Source of the DNA: Alentia gelatinosa
Lineage: Eukaryota > Annelida > Polychaeta > Phyllodocida > Polynoidae
Direction: 5' to 3'
Length of the DNA: 64,000 nt
Assembly (NCBI GenBank): GCA_950022655.1
Contig: OX465582.1
Location: 93,448,704-93,512,703 of the forward strand
Below the pieces are notes generated by a model. It was not told the origin of the DNA and made no database searches. It was given only the letters and a program-made list of their open reading frames with translations. Both the position numbers and the translations under genes were made by a program. Shown here one piece after another: positions 32,591 to 42,150 of the stretch. Position 1 is the stretch's first letter. Each line of letters opens with the position of its first letter.

Positions 32591-32722
32591 AGATACACTA
32601 AGAATAACTCCAATATCAGCAATAGACCAAAGTGGTGAATAAAATGCAAGAGTTAACTTCATCAGAATGTGTAATAGATATTCATTAATCTAATAATATT
32701 AATTAGCTGGCAATAATATTAA

Positions 32723-33349
32723 TTAGCTGGCAATAATAACAACAATGAAACTACAAGTTCAACGTCTAAAGTAGACGCTGTACCGTCCCCTGCCCCCCTA
32801 GTAAATAAAAAACCCGACATTGATTTGTCAAATGACTACCCTTCACTAAGTGAAACAAGCACAAATGTTGACATTGCTCAAGGGGCGGTGGGATCAACAG
32901 CCAATTCCCCAAGTAAACAAAAACATGGTCAAAGACTAACGCGTGCAGGTATTGTCTTCAAGGGCCCTCAGACCATCCTAAGTAACTTCTACCCAGTGGA
33001 GGTAAACCTGAACGGCGAAAGATATAAATCAAGCGAGCACACACTGCAGTGCGAGAGGGCAAAGTAATGCGGTCATCGAGAACTCTTATCACCCATAAAA
33101 AAGGCTCCTTCAGGCTTTAATGCCAAAAAGATCGCGGGCCAAACAGGCCATACACCCTTATGGATAACAAAAAGAGATGACATAATGAAGATTATTCTGA
33201 ATGCAAAATTTAGACAAAACGAGTCTCTAAAAGCAGAACTGCTCTCAACGCACCCTCATAGATTGATCGAGGGCACCCGCGATAGCTACTGGGGTGTCGG
33301 CGCTGACTTTGGAGACGCGCTGTATGACCTAGGTAGCTACCACGTATAA
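32723..33349 (+). pseudogene. LINE ORF1 N-terminal part: NADAR domain, broken
   Basis: The frame opens after a stop at 32720 with a low-complexity N/S/T linker, then shows NADAR-family landmarks in order: GPQTILSNFYP (about 32965), YKSSEHTLQCE (about 33023), IMKIILNAKFRQN (about 33182), LLSTHPHRLIEGT and SYWGVGADFGD (to about 33315). NADAR proteins are N-glycosidase-like; members act in NAD/riboflavin metabolism or, as DarT1 antitoxins, remove ADP-ribose from guanine in nucleic acid. A TAA at 33065-33067 cuts the domain after the SSEH block; the frame ends with TAA at 33347. Length of the domain (about 130 aa) is normal. No ATG is visible at the start, so the N-terminus is missing or lies upstream in another frame. 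Role in the element is unknown. Confidence 0.8.
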
Positions 33350-33478
33350 CAATACCCTGGGCGTACTTCTAATGGACTTGCGCACTGAGCTGAGGAGAGA
33401 GTTGCCCCAATAGGTAATAGTAGTAGTAACATACAGCCTGATCAGTTCCACATTCGGTGTGAAGCAAACACTCTTAGA

Positions 33479-34138
33479 ATGTCGCATATCCAGTTCCTGG
33501 TCGCAGGGGACTCACGACTACGTTACATGCATCACCACTTATCCCAATGGAGAAATATTGATTTCAAGATCGAATATCACTCTGGCGTGAAAATACAAAA
33601 AGTAGTTAGAGAAACAGTAATGGCACTTCGGATCAAACGAGAGCACGGCCAACGATATGACGCGGTTTACTTAACATGCGGCATAAATAATCTGACTTCA
33701 AAGGACAGAATCACAGGTGAGATTTCACTAAAAACTTTGGATAACAATGCAGCCGCAGCAAACACAATTGACCTCCTAGAGGAGTCTACACTAGCGATCC
33801 ACGCCATTTCTCCAGGTACAAAAGTTGTAATCTCTACAATTTATGGTATCTCCTTAAGGAAAGCCAACAGGACCTACTATACCTCGCCCGATCAACGATT
33901 TTTGAATACCCAGATACGAATGATCAATGAGGGAATTGCTTCGCTTAATGACCTGGAAGGAGTGCATACTGTATACGCAGCACGAGAAATACACTGCAAC
34001 CGCCCCCATCAAAGAACAGTGCACCGATATGACAGACTACGTGACGGAGTGCATGCAAACTACCGTACCCAATGTGGAATCGCCCGACTTTTGTATTTTG
34101 CGATTGCAAAGAACAAACATGATGGATGTCATCTTTGA
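33479..34138 (+). CDS. LINE ORF1 C-terminal part: SGNH/GDSL hydrolase
   Basis: 219 residues from ATG 33479. Block I is VAGDSRLR with serine 12; glycine 36 suits block II; block III is CGINN (G68, N70); block V is DGVH with D189 and H192. All four SGNH catalytic positions are present, so it could fold as an esterase. SGNH esterase domains are known in ORF1 of CR1-like LINEs, where their substrate is not settled. It lies in the same frame as the NADAR segment 130 bp upstream; the frame is open back to 33389, separated only by stops at 33347 and 33386. The two may once have been one protein. The only uninterrupted domain of the element. Confidence 0.75.
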   Translation: MSHIQFLVAGDSRLRYMHHHLSQWRNIDFKIEYHSGVKIQKVVRETVMALRIKREHGQRYDAVYLTCGINNLTSKDRITGEISLKTLDNNAAAANTIDLLEESTLAIHAISPGTKVVISTIYGISLRKANRTYYTSPDQRFLNTQIRMINEGIASLNDLEGVHTVYAAREIHCNRPHQRTVHRYDRLRDGVHANYRTQCGIARLLYFAIAKNKHDGCHL

Positions 34139-34194
34139 AGACACCTGATTGGGCCCAACAAGTCATCTGTACAATGCTAACATCTCACTGACTC

Positions 34195-34350
34195 GGTTAA
34201 ATGACCTAAAACCAGCTCAAGTTATCTGTGAGGTCAAATGACCCATAAATCAAGGAAGAGAAACTCATGGTCAAATGACCGAAAAACGGTCAAATGACCT
34301 AGTAAATCTGTGGAATATACCCAGCCTAGTGATACATGGGTCAAATGACC
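34195..34350. repeat. Five copies of the imperfect palindrome GGTCAAATGACC
   Basis: Copies at 34195-34206 (one mismatch), 34232-34243, 34269-34280, 34288-34299 and 34339-34350. Each is GGTCA, two bases, TGACC. A sixth lies at 36121-36132 inside the RT ORF. The half-site equals the core of nuclear receptor response elements. They fill the gap between ORF1 and ORF2 and differ in spacing (37, 37, 19, 51 bp), so they are not a simple tandem array. Function is inference. Confidence 0.75.
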
Positions 34351-34579
34351 AAAATCTCAAAGCCATTTTGAGAGATAATGACTGTGACAAGAATCCACTG
34401 ACTCCTAAAGTTCTGAGACTCTGTACACTGAAAAGAAATTACTTAATTAATAACGTATATTCTTACACGAAGGACACTTAACCATACATTGATATTTATT
34501 TTCCAAATATTAGTATTATCTTTATCCTCATCCAAGATCTAATCATAACTATAACAAATATAAGATTTAACATAACGAC

Positions 34580-34942
34580 ATGAATAATGAAAACCTATTA
34601 GAAACAACGCTTGCTTATCTACACGCTTATTTTGTAAATTACACCGTTTGTAAAATGATGTATCATCAAGATAATAACAACTCTGATATCGTATATGTTC
34701 AATATTTTGTAGTTTTCCTGCACACCTGTAACTATGCCTTGGACTTAATTTCCAAAAAGGCTAAATCAGACAATCGCATAGGTTGTACTGATTTAGTTTT
34801 GCACTTTTTTGTTTTATATTGTGTAACCTTGTATTATCTGTTTGACTATATGATGCGATGTTGTGCTGTGACCGAATGCATGCAGAACCGATTTATTCTA
34901 ACATTTGTTTACTATATATTGAATGTCTTTCATAAGTTGTGA
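34580..34942 (+). CDS. Small hydrophobic ORF between ORF1 and ORF2
   Basis: 120 codons from ATG 34580. Three hydrophobic stretches (about residues 37-55, 70-95 and 105-117) separated by polar segments with KK and DNR. No family recognised. Overlaps the start of ORF2 (ATG 34923) by 20 bp in another frame. AT-rich DNA favours chance hydrophobic frames, so coding status is uncertain; the intact length next to a decayed ORF2 is mildly in its favour. Confidence 0.35.
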   Translation: MNNENLLETTLAYLHAYFVNYTVCKMMYHQDNNNSDIVYVQYFVVFLHTCNYALDLISKKAKSDNRIGCTDLVLHFFVLYCVTLYYLFDYMMRCCAVTECMQNRFILTFVYYILNVFHKL

Positions 34943-35099
34943 TGATTTTTCAAGATTAAAGGGAGAATTCCTCTATTTTAAACTCGACCAACTAAAAATG
35001 ATAGCAACTAAGTGTAGTTATATTACAATTACAGAATCTTGGCTGAAAGAAAAAGACGCCCCCCTATTCTTATCAAATGATTATAGTGCAATGAGATAG
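34923..35099 (+). pseudogene. LINE ORF2 N-terminus: AP-endonuclease, start
   Basis: ATG 34923 directly follows TGA (34920-34922) in frame and reads into KLDQLKMIATKCSYITITES, then WLKE, which contains the ESWL block of LINE AP-endonucleases. It stops at TAG 35097-35099. The following frame resumes at a later block (ISVYHPPS), so roughly 70-90 residues that normally lie between these blocks are missing. The stop sits at or next to the deletion junction. Confidence 0.7.
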
Positions 35100-37016
35100 G
35101 AAAACCATAGGAAATTATTACTAATATCAGTATATCATCCGCCATCTAAAAACACTAAATTATGCTACGATTATATACAAACAATCATTCAAGACCCACG
35201 TTTTAGAAACTTTGAAATTTGGGTGCAGGGTGATTTCAATGTAAAAGTAACCACAAAAACGAGTCCGAAATATCGCGTCCTTCGTAAATTTTTGATTGAT
35301 AGCAACCTCAGACTATTAACAATGAATAGTACTTATATTAGTAAGAAGGGCAAGAGCACGATCGATCATTTTTACACCAACAGCAAACATATCAGCAGTT
35401 CAGGGACCATAAATTTATATTTTACAGACCATGTACCAGTATATGCTGTCAGAAAGCACAACTCTTCTAAGGTCAAAAGAACCATGATAACTGTAAGGAA
35501 TTTTAAGAAAGTTGACTTACAAGCCCTTTCGAAACAAGTTGGAACATTTCAAATACCTGATAGAGACATGATGTTAAATACTAATGACTATGATGTTGTT
35601 GGTGATTTTGAAAATCATCTAATAAGCGTGTTAGATAATTTATGCCCTGTCCGAACTTATCAAATTTGCACTAAAGATGGCATTGAATTACAGGCTGAAA
35701 TCATAAAGAATATTGATTCTCGTGCTAGTCTCCTAAAGACAATAATGTCCACACATTCTCACAGTGCTGTCGACATAACCGAAATCAGAAGACTACGTAA
35801 GTTAATAAATATACAAATATGTGCGCATAAAACTGAAAATCTGGAAAAACTATTAGCGGAAAACAGAAATGATAGCAGACGTTTTTGGCGAATTCTTAAC
35901 AATCACTGGAATCCTGACTCTACCCCTGATGAATTCCCCAACACGATTGGTAAAACGAATGATGAAAAAAAGCAAGAAGCAGATAAAATGAATCTTTATT
36001 TCACTACTATCGGCTTAAAGATACTAGATATTCTAGGGCCAAATCCTGCTGATGATAGCCATCAGACTGCTATTACATATAGAACAATAGAGGAAAACAA
36101 ATTAAGAATAACACCCATATGGTCAAATGACCTTCAAGAAATATTAAAAGAAATGGATACAAATAAGGCAACTGGAATAACACATATAAACTCAGGTTTA
36201 CTAAAGCAAATATTAATGTACAATCTGCAAAAAATTACAATGCTACTTAATATAACACTAGAAAATTCAATATTCCCACAATCACAAAAAAATGGGGTTA
36301 TTACCCCAATTCCTAAGTCTGGCGATGTGTCAATGTACTATAACTGGAGACCCATAACTGTGGTTTCAATGTTATCTAAGGGAATAGAGAAGGTAATTCA
36401 AAAACAGCTTATAGAACATTTAGTAGGAACACATTTAATAAATAAACATCAATATGATTTTATGCCAGGACGATCGTCAGGCCAGGCTGTATTTAACCTT
36501 TTATTTGAACTATACTCGGGAATAAATGATGGCATGTTTAATCTATGCACCTTTGTCGACGTGAAAAAAGCTTTTGATAATGTGTCCCATCCAATCTTTT
36601 TAAAAAAAATTCCTGCATTCAACCTACATAGTGATACAATTAAACTCCTAACCAGTTATCTTTCAAGTAGATCACAGTCATTAAAAATAGAAGATATAAC
36701 GTCATGTACATTGCCTGTTATATGTGGAGTGCCCCAAGGGTCAGTTCTGGTCCCCACATTTATAAACATTATAAATGACATCTTTAACTGCTTTAAACAT
36801 TGTACTGCCTTAATGTACGCAGATGACTTGGTTATCGTTTCTAAGGCCAGAACACCGGCACTAGCGGTTTACAATATGCAACTAGACTTGGAAAACATAT
36901 CTGAATGGTGTCAGACAAATAAGTTACTGATTAACATAAAGAAAACCAAACAAATGTGGTTTGGAAAGCAACCAAAGGATGAGAATGACTTAAACTTGAA
37001 TATAAAAATCATGTAA
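35100..37016 (+). pseudogene. LINE ORF2: endonuclease C-part and reverse transcriptase
   Basis: Open for 639 codons. Endonuclease blocks: ISVYHPPS, QGDFNV (about 35226) and FTDHVPVYAV (about 35421), the last with the catalytic DH. RT blocks: PIPKSGDVSMYYNWRPI, FVDVKKAFDNVSH (motif A aspartate), GVPQGSVLVPTFINIINDI and LMYADDLVIV (motif C, YADD at about 36816). The usual Gly after PQGSxL is Val here, a possible decay mark. WCQTNKLLINIKKTKQM is the conserved segment after the palm. This frame ends at TAA 37014-37016 before the tail. The enzyme nicks the target and copies its RNA by target-primed reverse transcription. Best fit: CR1/L2 group of non-LTR elements. Confidence 0.85.
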
Positions 37017-37561
37017 ACAACACCATCTTCGATGTCAGGCAGAAGTTATATAAACTGTGTTTAATGAAACATACATTACCTAAAGAAAGTCAAATAAAAA
37101 TTGTTAAGCAGATGATAATGCCCAAACTAGATTATATAGGATTTGTGTATCTATGTTGTGCCCAAAATGTATCTAGTAAGTTGATAACTACTTTTAATCA
37201 CTGTCTAAGGACAGCAACAGGTATCAGAAACTACAGAGATATACACATTCAAGAACTTTTCTTGCAATGTAAAATCCGCCCACTAAAATACCAATGGAAG
37301 ACCCAGTTGATGATATTAGTGCGACAGTGGTCAGATGACCCGGCACACTGCAAAACTCCTACAAGAAACACGCAATATCAAGACAAGATCGTCATCAACA
37401 TAAACAGACCACGGATTGAAAATTATCGCCACTCACCGCTGTACATCGGTATCAAAACCTGGGATAAGCTACCTTTAACTATTCAGTCTATCAAAGACAA
37501 TTTGTATTACAAAATATATGTGAAAGACTTCTTACTGAAAAATCAAGAAAATTGGATTTGA
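37010..37561 (+). pseudogene. LINE ORF2 C-terminal domain, out of frame
   Basis: Shifted relative to the RT frame. Reads NHVNNTIFDVRQKLYKL then an ATG at 37064 and LPKESQIKIVKQMIMPKLDY, the normal segment after the RT thumb, and ends KTWDKLPLTIQSIKDN..FLLKNQENWI. The block that normally lies between KQMWFG and HVNN (with a KYLG-type motif) is missing, so a small deletion caused the frameshift near 37010. Confidence 0.75.
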
Positions 37562-37719
37562 TGTCAGTTCTCGGTTCGGTCACAGCAAAAATCCTTCTTC
37601 ATTATGTGCTACTTGTTCTGTTTTGTCCTGTACTGTCTTGTTTTCATGTCAGATTACTTGAAAAGCGCCCACTTTGGGTGAGCGTAATTTTTCTCAACTG
37701 AATAAAAAAATAAAAAAAT
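37562..37719 (+). other. LINE 3' UTR and A-rich end
   Basis: About 158 bp after the last stop, ending GGGTGAGCGTAATTTTTCTC and GAATAAAAAAATAAAAAAAT. AATAAA is present in the tail. Such short TAAA-rich ends are common in metazoan LINEs. Confidence 0.65.
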
Positions 37720-38487
37720 CTCCTTTGAGGTTTCTGCTATTTAGAACAGATTTATTCTCAGGTTGTCATGGCATTGATTTCATTCAGAGGATTAGACACC
37801 ACTTTCAAAGGACACTTCTAAAACATAAGTAGGATTGACTTCACCCTACCATATCAAATGCAGCCTTGTACTTCACAAAATATTCACTTTTGTTTTCATG
37901 ATTTGAATAGCACCCAGGGGCCATCCGTAAAGTCCACATGCATTTGGGGGGGGGGGGGGTTGTTGGAGGGTCAAGGATTTGGGAAATTCTACATATACTC
38001 CTTCTTTGTTTCTATTGCACACAAAATTGGTGGGGGGGGGGGGGGGGTTAAAATTTCTTAGAAATTCTGTGTACATACTTTATGGATGGTCCTCTACATG
38101 TAACAGTTCTCACAAACCTCAATAACAAGTTTTCTGGTATATGCATATTGAAGGCCTGTACATGTATTATATTTCATTCAGCTTTGCACCTTCATATTTA
38201 CAGGTTTGAACCGTTTTCAAAATACACTTTATTACAGTGAAAATGTATGGTCTGAAATATATTACAGGTTTAAACCGCTAGCAAAATGTAGTTTAGGACA
38301 GTTAAAATTTACGGTCAGAATTATATTATGGTCATCCATACAATTTACAGTATTTCCCTGGCATCCCAGTTGCCGGGGAAAGACAGTAAAATTCATGGGA
38401 GATTTTTTACAGTGTAGGCATTTGTTTTTACTGCTAGGTATAGTACGAACTCTAATACAAACTGGCCACATACCCACCAATGAGATC
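37720..38487. other. Unassigned sequence with two long G runs and ACAGT-rich repeat
   Basis: G runs of about 14 and 16 at 37947 and 38031 lie in two similar settings 84 bp apart (TTGGGGG, GTGGGGG). From about 38200 to 38420, TTACAG, TTACAGTG and ACAGTAAAA words recur in the style of 32403-32590. A GGCATCCCAGTTGCC stem is at about 38361. Confidence 0.45.
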
Positions 38488-38703
38488 CGAAATAAACCGA
38501 ATAGCAGAGCTTCCGTCAAAGACAATATCTCAATCTCAAAGCCTCACAGCAAAAAGTCACCGTTCTATGGAGCAACTCAACACCGTAACAAACTGAATCG
38601 TAATCTACAGACAACAAACTCCAAACATTTATTCAAATCACATGTCAAAAGGCAACTAAAGCAGAATAGATCCAATGTGACTGATCTCCTTCTTACTATA
38701 TAA
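38488..38703 (+). pseudogene. LINE pol C-terminal fragment
   Basis: The end of an open frame reads ISISKPHSKKSPFYGATQHR, then NKLNRNLQTTNSKHLFKSHV and KRQLKQN. The pattern (basic, SFxxxxxxxWNxLpxxLrxxxSxxxFKxxLKxxL) is typical of the extreme C-terminus of non-LTR retrotransposon pol. The usual tryptophan is Arg here. Upstream sequence does not continue the domain. Probably a 5'-truncated insertion. Confidence 0.45.
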
Positions 38704-39047
38704 TGATGGCTGATATATCTTTTAAACCTGACATGCCTTTGTACCGAACCCTTTGTGACTCGTCTAAATGACACCTTAGTGTTCTCCAACGCCCAGAGAA
38801 GCAAATATAACATTGACCACCATATATTCATGCTTCATATCTCATCGATTTATTCTTAGACACCCATACCTTGTACAGAAAATTGAATTCTAATCATGCT
38901 GTGCTAATATAATTTAGGAAGACAAGGTGTAACCAGGTTCTCTGGTGATTTGTATATAACATTCTGCCTAAGCAGCATGATGGACATTGTAGGGAAGAAC
39001 AGTGTTTAACATTGAATGCAATAAAGATCCATAACTAGTAGCTAAAA
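38704..39047. other. Unassigned sequence, probably 3' flank of the LINE fragment
   Basis: No gene or repeat boundary identified. Confidence 0.45.
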
Positions 39048-39330
39048 AAATGTTCATCATTGATGAATGAGCGTGCAATTTTAAATGATGAACAACTAAA
39101 AGGTTTGGGTTACATTAAGTCTATGTTTCGTTTTCTGTAACCACATGCACCCAGTAAACTTACCATTTCTGTAACTGCCTGAGTCCATCTATAGGAGCTA
39201 GATATATCAAACACCATTAGGTCAATGAGGTATTTCGGTATTTCCAATAGTACAGCGAATATCACGCAGATAGTGAAGGGATAGATTTTTCTCAGAACTC
39301 TGAAAGTGTATGTGACAAATGTTATATCCA
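39048..39330 (-). repeat. Interspersed repeat family R, copy 2
   Basis: CATCATTGATGAATGAGCGT, AAAGGTTTGGGTTACATTAA, TTTTCTGTAACCACATGCAC, AGGTATTTCGG and GCAGATAGTGAAGGG align with copy 1 at 28811-29180 in the same orientation. Confidence 0.68.
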
Positions 39331-39462
39331 TTTATAATGGAAGAGCGCAGTATACCTAAATCATTTCATCAAATAAAAGTAAGAGATATTATAGGAAATT
39401 ATTGATTGGTAAGCCATTTGTATCATGGCACATGTGACATTTAAATCAAAGTGGCATCAGGA

Positions 39463-39939
39463 CTAGAGTGTTATGAATAGGTTTGTGTTTTTTTCAGGCT
39501 TCTGCTGAACATCATTAAGTCTCTTTTTAAAGACATCATGTGAACCTTTTATTTTATAAATATGTTGGCATATTTCTTTTGAGGTGTGTGTCATATGTTG
39601 CCTAACGTTTTTTATTTCGACTTGTGCCTGGTCTAGCACACAACACATCCCAATCAACTGTCACCCTGACTAGTCACTGTTGTGACTGAATTTTTCATTG
39701 AGGGTCTTGGTCAACTGCCCTATTTCTCTGGCTAATAGGTCAACTATGCCACTCACTTTGCTCTCTGATAGCCCCTTAGCGTTTGATGCACTGATGTTTG
39801 TTTGGCTTGAGGGTACTTCATTTGGAGTACAACTAGTGCTCTTGGTAGTCCTCTTACTAACATATCTGTTATCTGTTTTCCCTCTCCTTCTATGAATTCT
39901 TTTGACATCTTCAGATGGGGTATCTTCTGGAACATCCAT
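39463..39939 (-). pseudogene. Coiled-coil protein fragment resembling a retroelement ORF1
   Basis: Minus strand, upstream part 39670-39939: a basic, serine/threonine-rich segment followed by VDLLAREIGQLTKTLNEKFS. After a stop and a shift, 39463-39657 continues ALDQA-type heptads: LDQAQVEIKNVRQHM, SKEICQHIYKIK, KKRLNDVQQK. The K/E-rich heptad pattern and small size fit ORF1 proteins of LINEs, but a host coiled-coil exon cannot be excluded. Two frames, so broken if one gene. Confidence 0.4.
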
Positions 39940-40389
39940 ATATGTTAGACACTAGTATCATGGTCCATTGAGATAATTTCTCTAGGTTGACTAACAGCTA
40001 TACTGTTAAATACAGTCAATCAAATCAATATTCACCATTGGTACTCACACCTGATCGTTCACAGGTCAATGTGTCAGTGTCTTGAGGTTTTTTCCTCTGA
40101 AATACTGATCGTTTTTTGTACACTTATCAAACTCAAAATACCATAATTGTCCTTTCTCTGTGCTCTTGAACTTATTATAGAATCCTGGTTTTCATCTTGA
40201 GTATTTTATACCTTGTAGATATGTGATTTCTGTTGATTTGCTACAGTGCAGCACACACACCATCACAAGGTCACTCAGCCTTGAAAGTTCTATTAAAAGG
40301 AAGTCAGTAGTGGGCAGGGGTTATGGTAAGACTTGATACTGGACCCCTGCTTATTTAACCAGGCCTTTATATTTGGAACATTGATAGTG
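39940..40389. other. Unassigned sequence
   Basis: No gene or repeat boundary identified. Confidence 0.5.
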
Positions 40390-40725
40390 AAGTGTTAGAT
40401 TCTCTGCAGCAAGCTGAAACCCTGTGTGAGCATTCTAACCTCTAGATGACGTATATGAGCGCGATTTCCCGCGCTCAAAAAGAGGTGTAGAGGCCAAGTG
40501 TCTCGGTGTCTAAGAGGAGAATCCAGCTGACCATGACCAATTACCAAGGACCAAAATACTTCATTGACCCACTGGTACTTCATAGATTTGGATCCTGGAA
40601 AGGTAGTAGCAACAATGGCAAGTAGATTGGGTGCTAGTGGGTTACAGAAAATGACCCATAGACTGAATATGACCAAGACCTGTTGATTGCTATTTTTCTT
40701 ATAATTTCACGCTCATTCATCCATA
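40390..40725 (+). repeat. Interspersed repeat family R, copy 3
   Basis: CAGCAAGCTGAAACCCTGTG, CATTCTAACCTCTAG, GTGTCTCGGTGTCTAAGAGG, CCAGCTGACCATGACCAA, ACCCACTGGTACTTCATA and a final ACGCTCATTCATCCATAATG. Opposite orientation to copies 1 and 2. Confidence 0.7.
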
Positions 40726-41244
40726 ATGAATATCTCATTTGTTCCTAATACGTAGTGGAGACGTGTGTCTACCTTTTGTTTTCCTTTTTTGGGGGGATTC
40801 ATTGTCTCAAGCACACACGTATCTCAGTCCGGTGGAAGTCTTAAAAATCTCTTTCTTGTATCAGGTAAAATAAATGTCGTTGTCCTATTCTTCATTTTTC
40901 ATCAAGAACTTTGAATTCAGCTCCTATGACCTTTCCTTTGTCTCCTAACAAAAACTCTTCACTTCTTCGCTGGAGTTAAATCATTAAGATAAAGTCAAAA
41001 TCCAACATGTGAAATCTTTCTGAGAAGCATCATAGGGAGGGACAAAATTATGACTACTCAGATATACCATTGTATATTGATCATCATTTAATCATCATTT
41101 AGTGATAAATGATGAATGATTTTTCTTTAAATCTTTTGTTTAGGTTTTTATTTACCCTGGAGTAAACACCTAAGACTACGTGTGTCCTATCTTCTGATGG
41201 CTCCAGCATTGTGAGTTACATACCGCGTACATTTGCTTACAGAG
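40726..41244. other. Unassigned sequence
   Basis: A run of ATCATCATTTA/TAAATGATGA words at about 41090-41125. No gene seen. Confidence 0.5.
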
Positions 41245-41247
41245 TAA

Positions 41248-41747
41248 GGCCCGGCGTCCACCTACTACGATAGAGATTTTGACCTACCGATATGACACCG
41301 ATACAAAAAGCAAAAATCGGAGACATATCGGGAAGGTGGAAAATCGTAGACATATGTCTAGACATGCCAATCCACCACGCATTGTATGGGGTTCTAATCG
41401 GTGTCTAATCGCAGAAACGTGGTCGACTGCCCCGATATTAGGTAATCTACCGACGCGATTTTGATTTTGTATTGGTTTGTTTGTTTGTGTGTTTTGATTT
41501 TACGTCCAGTCAACCATTATAGGTCCTTTCCAGACTTTCTCAAGGTTCTTTTACACCACTAGGGTGGTGATCGAATCTATGTGATGAATTCAGGTAGAAA
41601 TCTCACCCCTACACATTTACCGAGGTGAGAGTTCTTTTACTTCCCACACCACATAGACATGGTATGAGAAGGATGGCCTTGATTTTGTATTGGGAGGTGC
41701 ATCATAGACCATATCGGAGCCATATCGTAGTAGGTGGACGCTGGGCC
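41248..41747. mobile_element. MITE family A copy 4, interrupted by a SINE
   Basis: Ends GGCCCGGCGTCCACCTACTA and TAGTAGGTGGACGCTGGGCC, with exact TAA duplications at 41245-41247 and 41748-41750. The interior follows A3 closely until 41475, then a 203-bp insertion, then resumes at 41679. This copy gives the best evidence for the 3-bp TAA target of the family. Confidence 0.9.
41476..41678 (-). mobile_element. SINE-like retroposon with 15-bp target duplication
   Basis: Flanked by perfect direct repeats TTGATTTTGTATTGG (41461-41475 and 41679-41693); the second continues into the A element, and uninterrupted A copies have a single one. On the minus strand the insert starts GGCCATCCTTCTCATACC, has AGATTCGATCACCACC as a possible B-box region, then GTTGACTGGACGTAAAATCA and a CAAACAAA tail. 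Length, tail and target duplication indicate LINE-mediated retroposition. A tRNA origin is possible but the A box is not clear. Confidence 0.8.
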
Positions 41748-41883
41748 TAAGCTTACAGACAAGTGTGGTGTTTAGTATTCATATGAAGTCGGTCATCAAT
41801 GGTTTGACAGAACATTTACATACTGATAAATATGCCCACATGGGTGATTCGTTTCATAAAACACACAGAGCAATGACTGAAGT

Positions 41884-42150
41884 TTAAAGGCATATCCTAC
41901 AATATACAGTAGCACCACCTTGTGATTTCCAAATACTGACAACTATTCAATTCAGGAAATAAAAGGAAACACGTAGTTTACATCAATCCTTTCAGGGTCA
42001 AAGACGGTGATTATTAAAACTTAAATGTGTATTCCTATCGTCTGTGAAAGTTTGAAGAAAAGGTTTTGGGTCAGCAGTGCCAAGAGTCCGTCGGTGGTTC
42101 CTGACTCTAGATCGTTGACGGGAAATCGGCCAATTTAAACGGGCCTTTAG
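41884..42150 (+). repeat. Family S left-part fragment joined to a family E right end
   Basis: 41884-42060: TTTAAAGGCATATCCTACAA, ACAGTAGCACCACCTTGTGA, AAAACTTAAATGTGT and GTGAAAGTTTGAAGAAAA match the left and middle parts of the element at 62168. 42066-42150: GGGTCAGCAGTGCCAAGAGT, CCGTCGGTGGTTCCTGACTC and AAACGGGCCTTTA match the right half of family E. Confidence 0.6.

Larger units (their letters stand above)
32723..37719 (+). mobile_element. CR1/L2-group LINE with NADAR and SGNH domains, inactive copy
   Basis: Order on the plus strand: NADAR domain, SGNH hydrolase, intergenic cluster of GGTCAAATGACC, small hydrophobic ORF, AP-endonuclease, reverse transcriptase, C-terminal domain, short 3' UTR ending GAATAAAAAAATAAAAAAAT. 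An esterase-type ORF1 plus APE-RT ORF2 is the layout known for CR1-like non-LTR retrotransposons; NADAR is an unusual addition. This copy is dead: three in-frame stops in ORF1, one stop and an internal deletion in the endonuclease, and a deletion with frameshift after the RT. The 5' start is unknown; I use the first open codon. No target duplication identified. Confidence 0.85.

Noticed and set aside
38206..38487. First half of the 165-codon frame 38206-38703
   Set aside because: It runs through the ACAGT-rich repeat and has no protein character; only the last ~70 codons resemble a LINE C-terminus.
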